From positions 1 to 14,148 of the forward strand of contig SKHH01000254.1 of assembly GCA_007117055.1 (NCBI GenBank): a stretch of 14,148 bases of DNA. Direction: 5' to 3'. Under the pieces are notes generated by a model that did not search any database, was not told where the DNA came from, and saw only the letters and a program-made list of their open reading frames with translations. The translations under genes were made by a program, and so were the position numbers. This document shows positions 1 to 7,396 of this stretch, in pieces; positions within the stretch are counted from its first letter, which is position 1; every line of letters starts with the position of its first letter. Source of the stretch: Lishizhenia sp. GTDB taxonomy: Bacteria > Bacteroidota > Bacteroidia > Flavobacteriales_D > Crocinitomicaceae.

Positions 1-630
1 CTAAATCGAGAAAAAGAGGTCGTAGGAATTTACATTTCTGGTCACCCATTGGATGACTACAAAATTGATATCGATTCCTTTTGCACTGGTTCTGTTTCGT
101 ACATCATTAACTTAAACGAACATCAAGGAAAAGAATTTACACTAGCCGCTGTAATTTCAGAATGCGAACATCGAACTACTCGAAAAGGAGATCCATTTGG
201 TACAATGCTAATCGAAGATTATAACGACTCCACTAAGCTTTTCTTCTTCCAAGAGGATTATGGGAAATTCCGTGCGTTTATGACAGAAGGTTCTTTTGTT
301 TATATCACTGGAAAAGTTCAGCCAAAAAGATGGGGCAATAATGAATTTGAATTTAAAGTGAGTAAAATCGACTTCCTCACCAATATTCGAAAGCAAATGA
401 CAAAAGCACTAAATATCAAAGTTGCTTTGAGTAAGGTCGATTTTAGATTCATTGAAGACATCGAAAAAGTGTTTAAAGAAAATGAAGGTGCTTTCCCTAT
501 TCATTTCACCGTTTTTGATGCAATACATGATATGGAGGTAGATTTGCCTTCTCGTTATATCCGAGTAGATGTAACCGATAAGTTATTGAAAGAACTCAAA
601 AACTTTGATTTAACATACGCATTGGTTTAA
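1..630 (+). CDS. dnaE: DNA polymerase III alpha subunit, C-terminal part (partial)
   Basis: This is the last 209 codons of the replicative DNA polymerase catalytic subunit; the 5' part lies outside the window. The frame is open from base 1, and the first residues read VGIYISGHPLDDY, the conserved DnaE segment between the helix-hairpin-helix region and the OB domain. The ATG-like start near base 49 is really the Leu codon TTG inside this motif, so it is not a start. Window residues about 48-131 form the OB fold (for example FGTMLIEDYNDS and YITGKVQPKRW), which binds single-stranded template. The remaining C-terminal tail is family-typical and holds no polymerase active-site residues, as expected. 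The stop TAA overlaps the ATG of the next gene by one base, which suggests translational coupling to the helicase. Confidence 0.95.
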   Translation, partial: LNREKEVVGIYISGHPLDDYKIDIDSFCTGSVSYIINLNEHQGKEFTLAAVISECEHRTTRKGDPFGTMLIEDYNDSTKLFFFQEDYGKFRAFMTEGSFVYITGKVQPKRWGNNEFEFKVSKIDFLTNIRKQMTKALNIKVALSKVDFRFIEDIEKVFKENEGAFPIHFTVFDAIHDMEVDLPSRYIRVDVTDKLLKELKNFDLTYALV

Positions 631-2060
631 TGAGTGTATCGAATGAACTAGCCTCCGAAATAATTCGTCAGTTTCCTCACGTTCCCTCAACTGAACAAGC
701 AAAACTAATTGATGAGTTAGTCGATTTTTTCGTGAGTTCAACAGAAAACCCGTTGTTTATCTTAAAAGGATACGCAGGAACAGGAAAAACCACTTTATTG
801 AGTGCTTTTGTAAAGGCTTTACATGTCCTTAAAAAAAAGTCGGTACTACTTGCGCCAACGGGTCGAGCAGCGAAAGTTTTTTCGATGCGTGCTGGAAAAC
901 TTGCTACGACCATACACAAGAAAATTTACCGCAAAGAAACAGTGGCCGGCGGTGGAATTCGACTTGTGGTTCCTCCCAACCTTCATACTAATACGCTTTT
1001 TATAATTGATGAAGCCTCAATGATTGGTGCTTTAACCCAACAAAATGACGGCAGTATTTCCCCTCAAAATTTACTGGAGGACGTCATCGAATACATCTAC
1101 AGTGGAAAAAATTGCAGATTGATTTTTGTCGGAGATACAGCACAGTTACCTCCTGTAGGTTCGGATGAAAGTCCCGCATTAGACCAGAAATACCTTTCGA
1201 ATTATTTTCCCAAACTAACTATATCTACTTTTAAATTACAACATGTACTGCGCCAAAGTAGTGATTCAGATATCCTTTACAATGCGACTTTACTACGCAG
1301 TGCTGCACCAGGCACTTTTCCTTCGTTCATAATTAGAGGAAGTAATGGAGTTCGGCGCATCGATGGAAGTGATTTACAAGAAGAATTAGAAAGTGCCTTT
1401 ACCTCCTCTACCGATGGGGAAACGATTGTCATTACCAGAAGTAATAAACGAGCCAACCTATTTAACCAACAAATAAGAAGCCGCATATTTTGGATGGAAG
1501 AACGAATTTGTGGTGGAGATAAACTTATGATTGTGCGCAACAATTACTTTTGGATAGACGAAAAAACACCTGCTGGTTTCCTTGCGAATGGAGAAATGAT
1601 TGTTGTGGAAAGATTGCGGAACATTGAATCCATGTATGGATTCGATTTTGTGGATGCGAGAGTGCGACTACCAGATTACCCAGAGATGGATTCAATTGAA
1701 GTAAAACTGTTACTTGATACCATTGACGAAGAACAAGCGTGTTTGTCTAGAGAAAAATTAAAAGAACTATTTTTTGCCATTGAGCAAGATTATAGTTGGG
1801 AGAAAAACAAGCGAAAACGCTACGAACGGATAATGTCAGATCCCTATTTCAATGCACTTCAAGTGAAATTTGCCTATGCGATAACCTGTCATAAATCACA
1901 AGGTGGACAATGGGAAAAAGTCTTCATTGATCAAGGTTTTCTGACAGAAGATTTATTAGATGAAAATTTCTTTCGTTGGTTATATACCGCCTTTACGCGA
2001 GCAACGGAACAACTTTACCTTGTCAATTTCAATTCAGCGTTTTTTCCTTCGGAAGAGTAA
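630..2060 (+). CDS. RecD-like ATP-dependent DNA helicase (AAA_30 / UvrD_C_2 type)
   Basis: A 476-residue superfamily 1 helicase. Visible motifs in order are Walker A GYAGTGKTT (47-55), motif Ia APTGRAA (75-81), Walker B IIDEAS (125-130), motif III GDTAQLPPVG (168-177), LRQ (207-209), the late motif AYAITCHKSQGGQW (415-428) and the arginine-finger motif YTAFTRA (452-458). All core ATPase and translocation motifs are intact, so the gene should be active. It is much shorter than RecD2 and lacks the long N-terminal extension, matching the stand-alone RecD-like helicases often annotated as AAA family ATPase in Bacteroidota. A role in DNA repair or replication restart is inferred from the family and from coupling to dnaE; no RecB or RecC partner is visible. 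It converges on the following - strand lipoprotein gene with only 8 bases between them. Confidence 0.9.
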   Translation: MSVSNELASEIIRQFPHVPSTEQAKLIDELVDFFVSSTENPLFILKGYAGTGKTTLLSAFVKALHVLKKKSVLLAPTGRAAKVFSMRAGKLATTIHKKIYRKETVAGGGIRLVVPPNLHTNTLFIIDEASMIGALTQQNDGSISPQNLLEDVIEYIYSGKNCRLIFVGDTAQLPPVGSDESPALDQKYLSNYFPKLTISTFKLQHVLRQSSDSDILYNATLLRSAAPGTFPSFIIRGSNGVRRIDGSDLQEELESAFTSSTDGETIVITRSNKRANLFNQQIRSRIFWMEERICGGDKLMIVRNNYFWIDEKTPAGFLANGEMIVVERLRNIESMYGFDFVDARVRLPDYPEMDSIEVKLLLDTIDEEQACLSREKLKELFFAIEQDYSWEKNKRKRYERIMSDPYFNALQVKFAYAITCHKSQGGQWEKVFIDQGFLTEDLLDENFFRWLYTAFTRATEQLYLVNFNSAFFPSEE

Positions 2061-2068
2061 AGCTGAAA

Positions 2069-2641
2069 CTACAACTCTAAATCAGGGTTTTGCATTTTAA
2101 TGAGGTCAATAAAACTCAAATCGATATGTTCTAATCTGAATTCTATATCTTTACGTTTGTTTGAATCTAAGGCGTCTCCTAAGTCAAGCATCATATCACA
2201 ATACTTTTGAATCATTTTTGGCTCATAACGATCGAAATTATCGTAAAATGATTTTTGCAATTCCAATATAGTCAAAATGTTACTGTAATCGGGGTAATGC
2301 AATAAAAGCGAATCTCTCCATTCGGTAGCACGTTCATCCAAACCGATAGCCATGTACATACTTGCCGCTTTTTCAATGGCTTCAGGAGCTAGTTCATGAT
2401 CGGGAAACGTTTGGTAAAAAGTGATATTTCGCATCGCGGCTTCATGATACACCAAACGATCGATTTTTGCGTTAGGTTCTTTCATCACTTTTTCCATCAA
2501 CACATTCAATGAATCGTCCATTACATTTATTTGTTCCAATAAATATTCAGGCGTAATGCCGTCAACTTTACTATCTTCGACCTCCGACGAACAACTTGCA
2601 ATTACAAGAGCTACTAAAAAATAACCAACAACCTTTTTCAT
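2069..2641 (-). CDS. Small lipoprotein with helical, TPR-like body
   Basis: A 190-residue protein I cannot assign to a named family. The N-terminus MKKVVGYFLVALVIASC is a type II signal peptide with the lipidated Cys at residue 17, followed by Ser-Ser-Glu, so the product should be anchored in the envelope. The mature part is acidic and appears entirely alpha-helical. The stretch around residues 60-140 (HEAAMRNITFYQTFPDHEL, then APEAIEKAASMY and ATEWRDSLLLHYPDY) has the size and amphipathic pattern of tetratricopeptide repeats like those in BamD/YfiO-type proteins; this is a visual impression only. It starts 47 bases downstream of the deformylase stop on the same strand with no promoter box seen in the gap, so the two are probably cotranscribed. 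No enzymatic motif is visible. Confidence 0.8.
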   Translation of the reverse strand: MKKVVGYFLVALVIASCSSEVEDSKVDGITPEYLLEQINVMDDSLNVLMEKVMKEPNAKIDRLVYHEAAMRNITFYQTFPDHELAPEAIEKAASMYMAIGLDERATEWRDSLLLHYPDYSNILTILELQKSFYDNFDRYEPKMIQKYCDMMLDLGDALDSNKRKDIEFRLEHIDLSFIDLIKMQNPDLEL

Positions 2642-2688
2642 TTTTTCAGTTTAGTTTAAAATAACTAAGATACCATTTAAACACTTTT

Positions 2689-3291
2689 CTATCTTCTTTT
2701 TCCAGCTTTGATTGCAGGAAAAGACATTCTGTAATCCACCGATACTTCTCCTTTAGAAATTTTTGTCAACTTTTTCGTTAGCAACTTCTTTTTCAAAGGA
2801 GATAAGTGGTCCGTAAATAACACACCTTCGATATGATCATACTCATGTTGAATTACACGAGCAGCATACCCTTCAAAAGTTTCTTCCTGAAAATCAAAGT
2901 TTTCATCGTAATAGGTAACAACAATTTTTTCTTTTCGAAAAACATCTTCACGAATGGTAGGAATACTCAAGCAACCTTCTTGAAAACTCCACTCCTCCCC
3001 TGTTTCTTCCTCAATAATTGGATTAATAAAAACTTTTTTAAAGTTTTCTAACCCTTCCGCTTTTGGATCTGGCTCTTCTCCTTCTTCATCATCAGCAAAA
3101 GGCGAGGCATCCACAATAAATAAACGAATCGATTTTCCAATTTGAGGAGCAGCAAGCCCTACTCCGTGCGCGGCATACATCGTATCAAACATGTTATCGA
3201 TCAGCTCCTTCAATTTCGGGAAATCCTCAGGAATTTCTTCTGCTTCTTTCTTTAAAACTGGATCTCCGTATGCTACTATGGGTAATATCAT
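2689..3291 (-). CDS. def: Peptide deformylase
   Basis: A metallohydrolase that removes the formyl group from the N-terminal Met of nascent proteins. All three signature motifs are present: GVGLAAPQIG (residues 43-52), EGCLSIP (105-111, metal ligand Cys107) and QHEYDH (148-153, ligands His149 and His153, catalytic Glu150). The start is placed at the ATG giving MILPIVAYGDPVL, the normal N-terminus of the family, for 200 residues. An in-frame ATG nine codons upstream is rejected because it overlaps a TAnnTTTG promoter box at 3316-3323. An acidic insert, ADDEEGEEPDPKAEG at about 66-80, lengthens the loop after the first motif; I recall similar inserts in other Bacteroidota deformylases. The gene heads a probable two-gene unit with the downstream lipoprotein. 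Confidence 0.96.
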   Translation of the reverse strand: MILPIVAYGDPVLKKEAEEIPEDFPKLKELIDNMFDTMYAAHGVGLAAPQIGKSIRLFIVDASPFADDEEGEEPDPKAEGLENFKKVFINPIIEEETGEEWSFQEGCLSIPTIREDVFRKEKIVVTYYDENFDFQEETFEGYAARVIQHEYDHIEGVLFTDHLSPLKKKLLTKKLTKISKGEVSVDYRMSFPAIKAGKRR

Positions 3292-3315
3292 TTTTCTTTT
3301 TTTTATAAAAGTAAT

Positions 3316-3323
3316 CAAAGTTA
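3316..3323 (-). promoter_or_regulatory. Candidate Bacteroidota -7 box for def
   Basis: The - strand reads TAACTTTG, an exact match to TAnnTTTG, 24 bases upstream of the chosen def ATG. Transcription would begin about 20 bases before that ATG. No clear TTTG -33 element is visible; the best nearby string is TTTC. The box supports the shorter deformylase start. Confidence 0.4.
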
Positions 3324-3401
3324 GTAATTGAACGAAAAAGAAATTTACATGTTTGTATAGGTATTAGAATCACTATTTTCTGTACTACTTAAGCTACAAA
3401 A

Positions 3402-5561
3402 TTATTTCGTCAAATCCTCTAAATCCAATAAGAAGGCATATTCCATGGCAACTTCCTTGTAGCGTTCGAATCTTCCTGACGCCCCACCATGACCTACTTG
3501 CATATTACAATACATGTACAATTGGTTATCATTTGTTCTTAAGTCACGAATTTTCGCTATCCACTTAGCCGGTTCCCAGTATTGCACTTGACTATCCCAA
3601 TATCCAGTTGTTATTAATAAATGAGGATAGTCTTGTTCTGTCACATTATCATACGGTGAATACGAAAGCATATAATGGTAATATTCTTCGTCTTTTGGAT
3701 TCCCCCATTCATCGAATTCTCCAGTAGTCAGCGGTATAGACTCATCCAACATAGTGGAGACTACGTCTACAAAAGGGACTGCAGCAATAACTCCGTTGAA
3801 CAAATCAGAACGCATATTAATCACTGCGCCCACTAACAATCCACCGGCGCTTCCCCCTTGCGCATAAAGATGTGATGTATTCGTATAATTTTGTTCGACC
3901 AAAAACTCCCCGCAAGCTATAAAATCCGTAAATGTGTTTTTCTTTTTAAGTAATTTACCATCTTCGTACCATTGGCGCCCCATTTCTTGTCCACCTCGAA
4001 TATGTGCAATGGCAAAAGCAAATCCACGGTCAAGTAAACTCAACCTCACCGATGAGAAATAAGGGTCAATACTGTTTCCATATGATCCATATCCATAGAG
4101 CAATAGCGGATTTCTACCGTTCTTTTCCATGCCTTTCTTATACACAATGGAAATAGGAACAAGTGTACCATCTTCTGCTGGAGCATAAAGTCGCTCCGAT
4201 GTATAATTATCGGGTGAGAAATTCGGATCGAGTACTTTCGTTTGCTTGAGTAATTTTTTTGATTTATCCTCCATATTGTAATCGTACTCCGTTGTTGGAG
4301 TGGTCAAAGAGGAATAAACGAAACGCAAGGTCGATGTATTAAATTCAGGGTTAGAAGTTACATACGCCATATAGGTCGGGTCATCAAACGAAATGTAATG
4401 TTCTTCACCATTTCTCCAAGGCATAATGCGAATTGCAGTCAAACCATTATTGCGTTCTTGAAGCACTAAAAAATCCTTAAAGATTTCCATGTCCTCCAAA
4501 AACACTTCCGGACGATGCGCGATAACAGGTTCCCAATTTTCTTTCGTCGATTGATCGATTGGAGTTTTCATTAACTGAAAGTTTTCAGCATTCCAATTAT
4601 TTAAAATGTAAAAATTGTCGCCAAAATGTTCTACACTGTACTCCAAGTTTCGTTCTCTTGGCTGAATTACTTTCCATTCACCATTAGGGTCATTGGCATC
4701 GATAAAACGATATTCCGAAGAAAGCGTTTGAAAACTCCCAATAAAAATAAAATCTTCCGATTTTGACTTGGTCACATAACAACTGAAGGTTTCGTCTTTT
4801 TCTTCGAATACTAATTCATCATTTTCAGGGTTTTCCCCTATTTTATGTTTGTAAATGCGATACGAACGAAGGGTAACAGGGTCTTTTCTCGTATAAAAAA
4901 CCGTTTCATTATCATTAGCCCACACAGCACCTCCAGTCGTATTAGGAATAACATCAGTCAGTAACGCTCCTGTCTCTAAGTCTTTAATATACAGGGTATA
5001 TTGTCTTCGTGAAACAGTATCTAAACCATAAATCATTCGTTTGTTATTAGGGCTTACAGACTTACCACCTATCGCAAAATAATCTAACCCTTTCGCCATT
5101 TCGGGACCATTAAGGAGGATTTCCTCTTTCGCATTTTCCTCGGCTATACTTGTTCTACAATGCAGCGGATAATCTTCCCCTTCCTCATAACGTACAATAT
5201 AGGAATAACCGTTTTTCACGACAGGAACAGATTCATCTTTTTGCTCTATACGTCCAACAATTTCTTCAAAAAGATCTTTTTGAAACGGCTCCGTATGTCT
5301 CATATGGTGCATTCGGTATTCATTTTCCGCATCAAGATACGTCAACACATCTTTCGTTTGTTGATCTTTTTCTTTCGCTTCTTTTTGTTCATCAGACAAA
5401 CGCATCCAGAAATAGTTATCTAGTCGCGCATGATTATGCCATGTTATCTCGTGCGGTACTTTTTTAGCAATTGGTTCTTTCATTTCTTCTTTTCCTTTTT
5501 CTTGAGTACACCCTAACATTAATAAGGACATCAAAACTACACATTGTACAGAATTCTTCAT
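3402..5561 (-). CDS. S9A prolyl oligopeptidase family serine peptidase (oligopeptidase B-like), lipoprotein
   Basis: A 719-residue peptidase expected to cleave short peptides, in oligopeptidase B after basic residues. The N-terminal half (about 30-440) is the seven-bladed beta-propeller that gates access. The C-terminal alpha/beta hydrolase carries GGSAGG (nucleophile Ser571), Asp656 in GYWDSQVQYWEPAKW and His691 in GHGGASGR. LTTGEFDEWGNP (611-622) is typical of oligopeptidase B. The start is placed at MKNSVQCVVLMSLLMLGC, a lipoprotein signal with Cys18 as the lipidated residue. The frame stays open 52 codons further upstream, but that stretch lacks family similarity and would bury the signal. 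Most oligopeptidase B enzymes are cytosolic, so envelope anchoring is a notable difference; substrate preference is inferred. It appears monocistronic, with a 110-base gap to def and a repeat-rich region upstream. Confidence 0.93.
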   Translation of the reverse strand: MKNSVQCVVLMSLLMLGCTQEKGKEEMKEPIAKKVPHEITWHNHARLDNYFWMRLSDEQKEAKEKDQQTKDVLTYLDAENEYRMHHMRHTEPFQKDLFEEIVGRIEQKDESVPVVKNGYSYIVRYEEGEDYPLHCRTSIAEENAKEEILLNGPEMAKGLDYFAIGGKSVSPNNKRMIYGLDTVSRRQYTLYIKDLETGALLTDVIPNTTGGAVWANDNETVFYTRKDPVTLRSYRIYKHKIGENPENDELVFEEKDETFSCYVTKSKSEDFIFIGSFQTLSSEYRFIDANDPNGEWKVIQPRERNLEYSVEHFGDNFYILNNWNAENFQLMKTPIDQSTKENWEPVIAHRPEVFLEDMEIFKDFLVLQERNNGLTAIRIMPWRNGEEHYISFDDPTYMAYVTSNPEFNTSTLRFVYSSLTTPTTEYDYNMEDKSKKLLKQTKVLDPNFSPDNYTSERLYAPAEDGTLVPISIVYKKGMEKNGRNPLLLYGYGSYGNSIDPYFSSVRLSLLDRGFAFAIAHIRGGQEMGRQWYEDGKLLKKKNTFTDFIACGEFLVEQNYTNTSHLYAQGGSAGGLLVGAVINMRSDLFNGVIAAVPFVDVVSTMLDESIPLTTGEFDEWGNPKDEEYYHYMLSYSPYDNVTEQDYPHLLITTGYWDSQVQYWEPAKWIAKIRDLRTNDNQLYMYCNMQVGHGGASGRFERYKEVAMEYAFLLDLEDLTK

Positions 5562-5665
5562 GATTGATTTATTTTTATTCACACTTTCAACGTAAAAGCA
5601 TGGTAGTAGTGCAGCTAAAAGTACATTATTTTTTTTAATACCAACCGAATGAAAGGCTATTATTT

Positions 5666-5682
5666 CAGGGTAAACGCATTTA
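5666..5682 (+). repeat. Left arm of a 17-base inverted repeat flanking the hairpin element
   Basis: CAGGGTAAACGCATTTA is the reverse complement of bases 6010-6026 at 16 of 17 positions. The two arms enclose the hairpin cluster, giving a unit of 361 bases. They could be terminal inverted repeats of a small non-autonomous element, or two oppositely placed copies of a short interspersed repeat. Confidence 0.6.
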
Positions 5683-5759
5683 CTTATGTACCAATAGCGA
5701 TATTTCATACAAGGCAATAATTTTTAAGTCATTAAGTTTTTTCTCTAGATTAACTATAA

Positions 5760-5976
5760 CGTAAAAAGTCATGTCCTACCACCCTGTAAGCCTGTCCGAC
5801 TCGTATAGCGGAGGTGTAATACCTAAACGAAGGACGATGTCCTTCGCTAGGAATGCATAAAACTATTAGTCCCGAAAGCCTGCCTAAGCAGGCTTTCGGG
5901 ACTAATAGGGGGCGGTGTAGTTTATCGTAAACATCGGGTTTCACCCAATGTTTACAAATGCAGTCCTTTCAGGACA
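5760..5976. repeat. Cluster of four consecutive hairpins; probable interspersed or MITE-like element
   Basis: Four inverted repeats sit within about 150 bases: 5828-5846 (8-bp perfect stem, CGAAGGAC, loop GAT), 5863-5908 (21-bp perfect stem), 5927-5955 (13-bp stem with one mismatch, loop TTC) and 5963-5975 (5-bp stem GTCCT, loop TTC). The block is richer in G+C than its surroundings. A GTAG tetranucleotide lies six bases before the third hairpin, a feature reminiscent of REP sequences moved by RAYT/IS200-type Y1 transposases. No transposase is present. From memory, similar blocks with GTCCTTTCAGGAC and a long central palindrome recur in Bacteroidota genomes; I cannot verify this here. The outer limits given are approximate. 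Confidence 0.6.
5863..5908. repeat. 46-base perfect palindrome (21-bp stem, 4-base loop)
   Basis: Left arm 5863-5883 and right arm 5888-5908 are exact reverse complements around the loop CTAA. The arm begins CTATTAGTCCCGAAAGCC. Neither side is followed by a T-run, so it is not a classical terminator, although an RNA copy would fold very stably and could affect transcript ends from either neighbour. Confidence 0.9.
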
Positions 5977-6009
5977 ATTTTGCAACTTAGTTTCGTAGCC
6001 CAATAATTT

Positions 6010-6026
6010 TAAATGCGTTTGCCCTG
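6010..6026 (-). repeat. Right arm of the 17-base inverted repeat
   Basis: TAAATGCGTTTGCCCTG is the partner of 5666-5682, with a single mismatch. A third, more diverged copy of the same motif lies near the right end of the window (14118-14136), which argues that the motif is a repeat family and not a chance match. Confidence 0.6.
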
Positions 6027-6091
6027 CTATTATTTATATAACCAATACTAGACGTAGATCTTTAATTAAGTTATATGACGTTTTAGTATGT

Positions 6092-7009
6092 TCAATACTC
6101 CGTAAACATTTCAAATCCAATAAGACGGAGACCTTTATTCTCGGACTCATAAAAAATAAAATCAGAAATTTCAAAATAGTCATCTGTTTCCTTTCGAACT
6201 CGGAGTCTTCTTGCTTGCTCTCCTTCAAAAATAATACGATCCAAATCGTCGTAATCCATCCGAATCAATTCATACTTAACATACTCATCACCAAAAAGGT
6301 ACGTATAGTCACGTCCATCTTGCCCTTCTATTTCAACAAAAGCCTGCCAGTCAAAAGTTAAGTCGTTAGTTAAAATAACCTCTTTAAACGCTTCCCACTC
6401 TTCATGAAAAACCAGTCCATATTCATTTGGCAAATGAAAGTTTACAGGATTGTACTCCATTAAATAAGCGGTAAAAATCACATTCAAATCTGCCACTCTC
6501 AAGATCATATTTATATAATTAGAATCATTGAAAGGAATGTTCCAATTTACTTGTTGAATATCAGAACGTTTAATTTCTTTTTCCAAGTGTTTTATATGTT
6601 CATTCTGAAGGTCATCATACAATTCATTAAAAAAATTGTATACTTCCTTCATTTCTGAAAATTCTGCATTATACCAAACACCGACCAATTCATTCTCTAG
6701 GTCGAAAGTAAATACTGTTTTATTTTTGCTTTCATTACGGTGTTTGGTAAAAATAAATTCATTATTCACCTCTAATAGTTGGTCATATTGGTTTTTCATG
6801 CCTTTATAGACAGTATCTTTTGACGCTTTTTCTTTCAAAAACTGAAAGACAAAAGCTACATACTCATTAACGTTTTCAATAATTCTATTGTCCTGTGTAT
6901 TTTTAATCTCGTTGTTAGGGTTAGTATCATCCACATTACACGAAAATAGTAAAACCAGTACAGCTAAACATACTAAAAAACGAAGGGTATAGCATTTAAT
7001 AATCATCAT
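6092..7009 (-). CDS. Hypothetical lipoprotein
   Basis: A protein of about 305 residues that I do not recognise. The N-terminus is basic and then hydrophobic and ends in LAVLVLLFSC, a lipobox with Cys24 as the lipidated residue, followed by Asn-Val-Asp-Asp. The mature part is acidic and rich in aromatic residues, with mixed helix and strand character. It contains YTYLFGDEYVKYELIRMD and a C-terminal stretch, FEISDFIFYESENKGLRLI, that resembles the edge strands of a beta domain. No catalytic motif is visible. Two adjacent ATGs (7007-7009 and 7004-7006) follow an AAGAGGA sequence and either may be used. An in-frame ATG seven codons further upstream overlaps a likely promoter and is rejected. The gene appears to be transcribed alone, between the hairpin element and a divergent small ORF. 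Confidence 0.75.
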   Translation of the reverse strand: MMIIKCYTLRFLVCLAVLVLLFSCNVDDTNPNNEIKNTQDNRIIENVNEYVAFVFQFLKEKASKDTVYKGMKNQYDQLLEVNNEFIFTKHRNESKNKTVFTFDLENELVGVWYNAEFSEMKEVYNFFNELYDDLQNEHIKHLEKEIKRSDIQQVNWNIPFNDSNYINMILRVADLNVIFTAYLMEYNPVNFHLPNEYGLVFHEEWEAFKEVILTNDLTFDWQAFVEIEGQDGRDYTYLFGDEYVKYELIRMDYDDLDRIIFEGEQARRLRVRKETDDYFEISDFIFYESENKGLRLIGFEMFTEY

Positions 7010-7027
7010 TCCTCTTTTTAACGTTAA

Positions 7028-7035
7028 CAAACCTA
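7028..7035 (-). promoter_or_regulatory. Candidate -7 box for the hypothetical lipoprotein gene
   Basis: The - strand reads TAGGTTTG, an exact TAnnTTTG, 18 bases upstream of the first ATG of the lipoprotein gene. That leaves a leader of roughly 15 bases. No TTTG is seen at the -33 position. Confidence 0.4.
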
Positions 7036-7040
7036 CAATT

Positions 7041-7048
7041 TAGCTTTG
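7041..7048 (+). promoter_or_regulatory. Candidate -7 box for the divergent small ORF
   Basis: The + strand reads TAGCTTTG, an exact TAnnTTTG, pointing away from the lipoprotein promoter and separated from it by five bases. A transcript from here would have a leader of about 130 bases before the small ORF at 7183. No -33 element is seen, so support is modest. Confidence 0.3.
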
Positions 7049-7080
7049 ACATAATTTTAGTTCTTTTGTAAGGGACGAGA

Positions 7081-7111
7081 ATAAATTCATAAAACTATAT
7101 TTTGAATTTAT
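7081..7111. repeat. AT-rich inverted repeat in the small-ORF leader
   Basis: ATAAATTCA (7081-7089) pairs perfectly with TGAATTTAT (7103-7111) across a 13-base loop. It lies in the putative leader of the small ORF. In sequence this AT-rich a 9-bp match can arise by chance, so an operator or RNA structure role is only possible. Confidence 0.25.
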
Positions 7112-7182
7112 AAAGCATCTAAATTGAAATAAAATAAAAGTCAAAAACCATCGTTAAATAATGAAATAAAAATATTTTGCTT

Positions 7183-7329
7183 ATGGTAAAAAGTTACAAT
7201 TCATCTCCTTCATGGATCAAGGAAAAAAATAACGGTCCATCACTAGAAACTATTAATCGCATTTTGAATTACTCCAAGTCAATTGAAGTATTAACAACTA
7301 AAAAGAAAGCGATTTTACATTTAAATTAA
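7183..7329 (+). CDS. Small conserved-type protein, 48 residues
   Basis: An ATG-initiated 48-codon frame that begins MVKSYNSSPSWIK. The core PSLETINRILNYSKSIEVL is followed by a basic segment TTKKKAILHLN and the stop. The pattern Pro-Ser-x-x-Thr-Ile-x-x-Ile-Leu-x-Tyr-Ser-Lys-(Ser/Ala) plus a Lys-rich end finishing in Leu-Asn matches, as I remember it, a family of tiny unnamed proteins found singly in many Flavobacteriales genomes. I cannot run a search to confirm this. Support in the sequence comes from a strong terminator that begins 20 bases after the stop in the same orientation, and from a -7 box upstream. It has no signal peptide or membrane segment. Its function is unknown; one amphipathic helix and a basic tail could suit nucleic-acid or protein binding, which is speculation. 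Confidence 0.6.
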   Translation: MVKSYNSSPSWIKEKNNGPSLETINRILNYSKSIEVLTTKKKAILHLN

Positions 7330-7349
7330 TTTCATTAAATGAAGTTACT

Positions 7350-7383
7350 AAAGACTGCTTGCTTCGGTGAGCAGTCTTTTTTT
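7350..7383 (+). terminator. Intrinsic terminator with UUCG tetraloop, possibly bidirectional
   Basis: AAAGACTGCTTGC pairs with GTGAGCAGTCTTT as a 13-bp stem with two G-U wobbles around a C(UUCG)G loop, followed by a T-run (7377-7383). It ends the + strand small-ORF transcript. It also lies 13 bases beyond the stop of the last gene of the - strand phosphonate cluster; in that direction only three T's follow the stem, so it would be weaker but could end that operon too. Confidence 0.9.
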
Positions 7384-7396
7384 ATGTTCACTAGGT

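Larger units (their letters stand above)
5562..6091. other. 530-base non-coding gap holding a repeat element
   Basis: I find no credible gene here. The part nearest the peptidase (5562-5665) should contain its promoter, but no exact TAnnTTTG is present on the - strand. From 5666 to 6026 the gap contains a flanking inverted repeat and a central run of hairpins, described separately. A 64-codon - strand open frame across 5750-5944 simply reads through the palindromes and is not considered a gene. Confidence 0.7.

Noticed and set aside
2040..2056. Short hairpin TTCC-TTC-GGAA at the end of the helicase gene as a terminator
   Set aside because: It has a stem of only four base pairs, lies inside the coding sequence and lacks a following T-run.
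3292..3318. Nine-codon longer deformylase start
   Set aside because: It overlaps a likely -7 promoter box, and the family normally starts near ILPIVAYGDPVL.
5150..5467. Overlapping + strand open frames inside the peptidase gene
   Set aside because: They are antisense to a well-supported coding region, and their Phe/Leu/Ile-rich translations are typical of shadow frames.
5562..5717. 52-codon in-frame N-terminal extension of the S9A peptidase
   Set aside because: It shows no family similarity and would place the lipoprotein signal peptide internally. The start at 5561 gives a canonical signal.
5750..5944. 64-codon open frame on the - strand
   Set aside because: It reads straight through several perfect palindromes, with no recognisable protein features; a by-product of the repeat.
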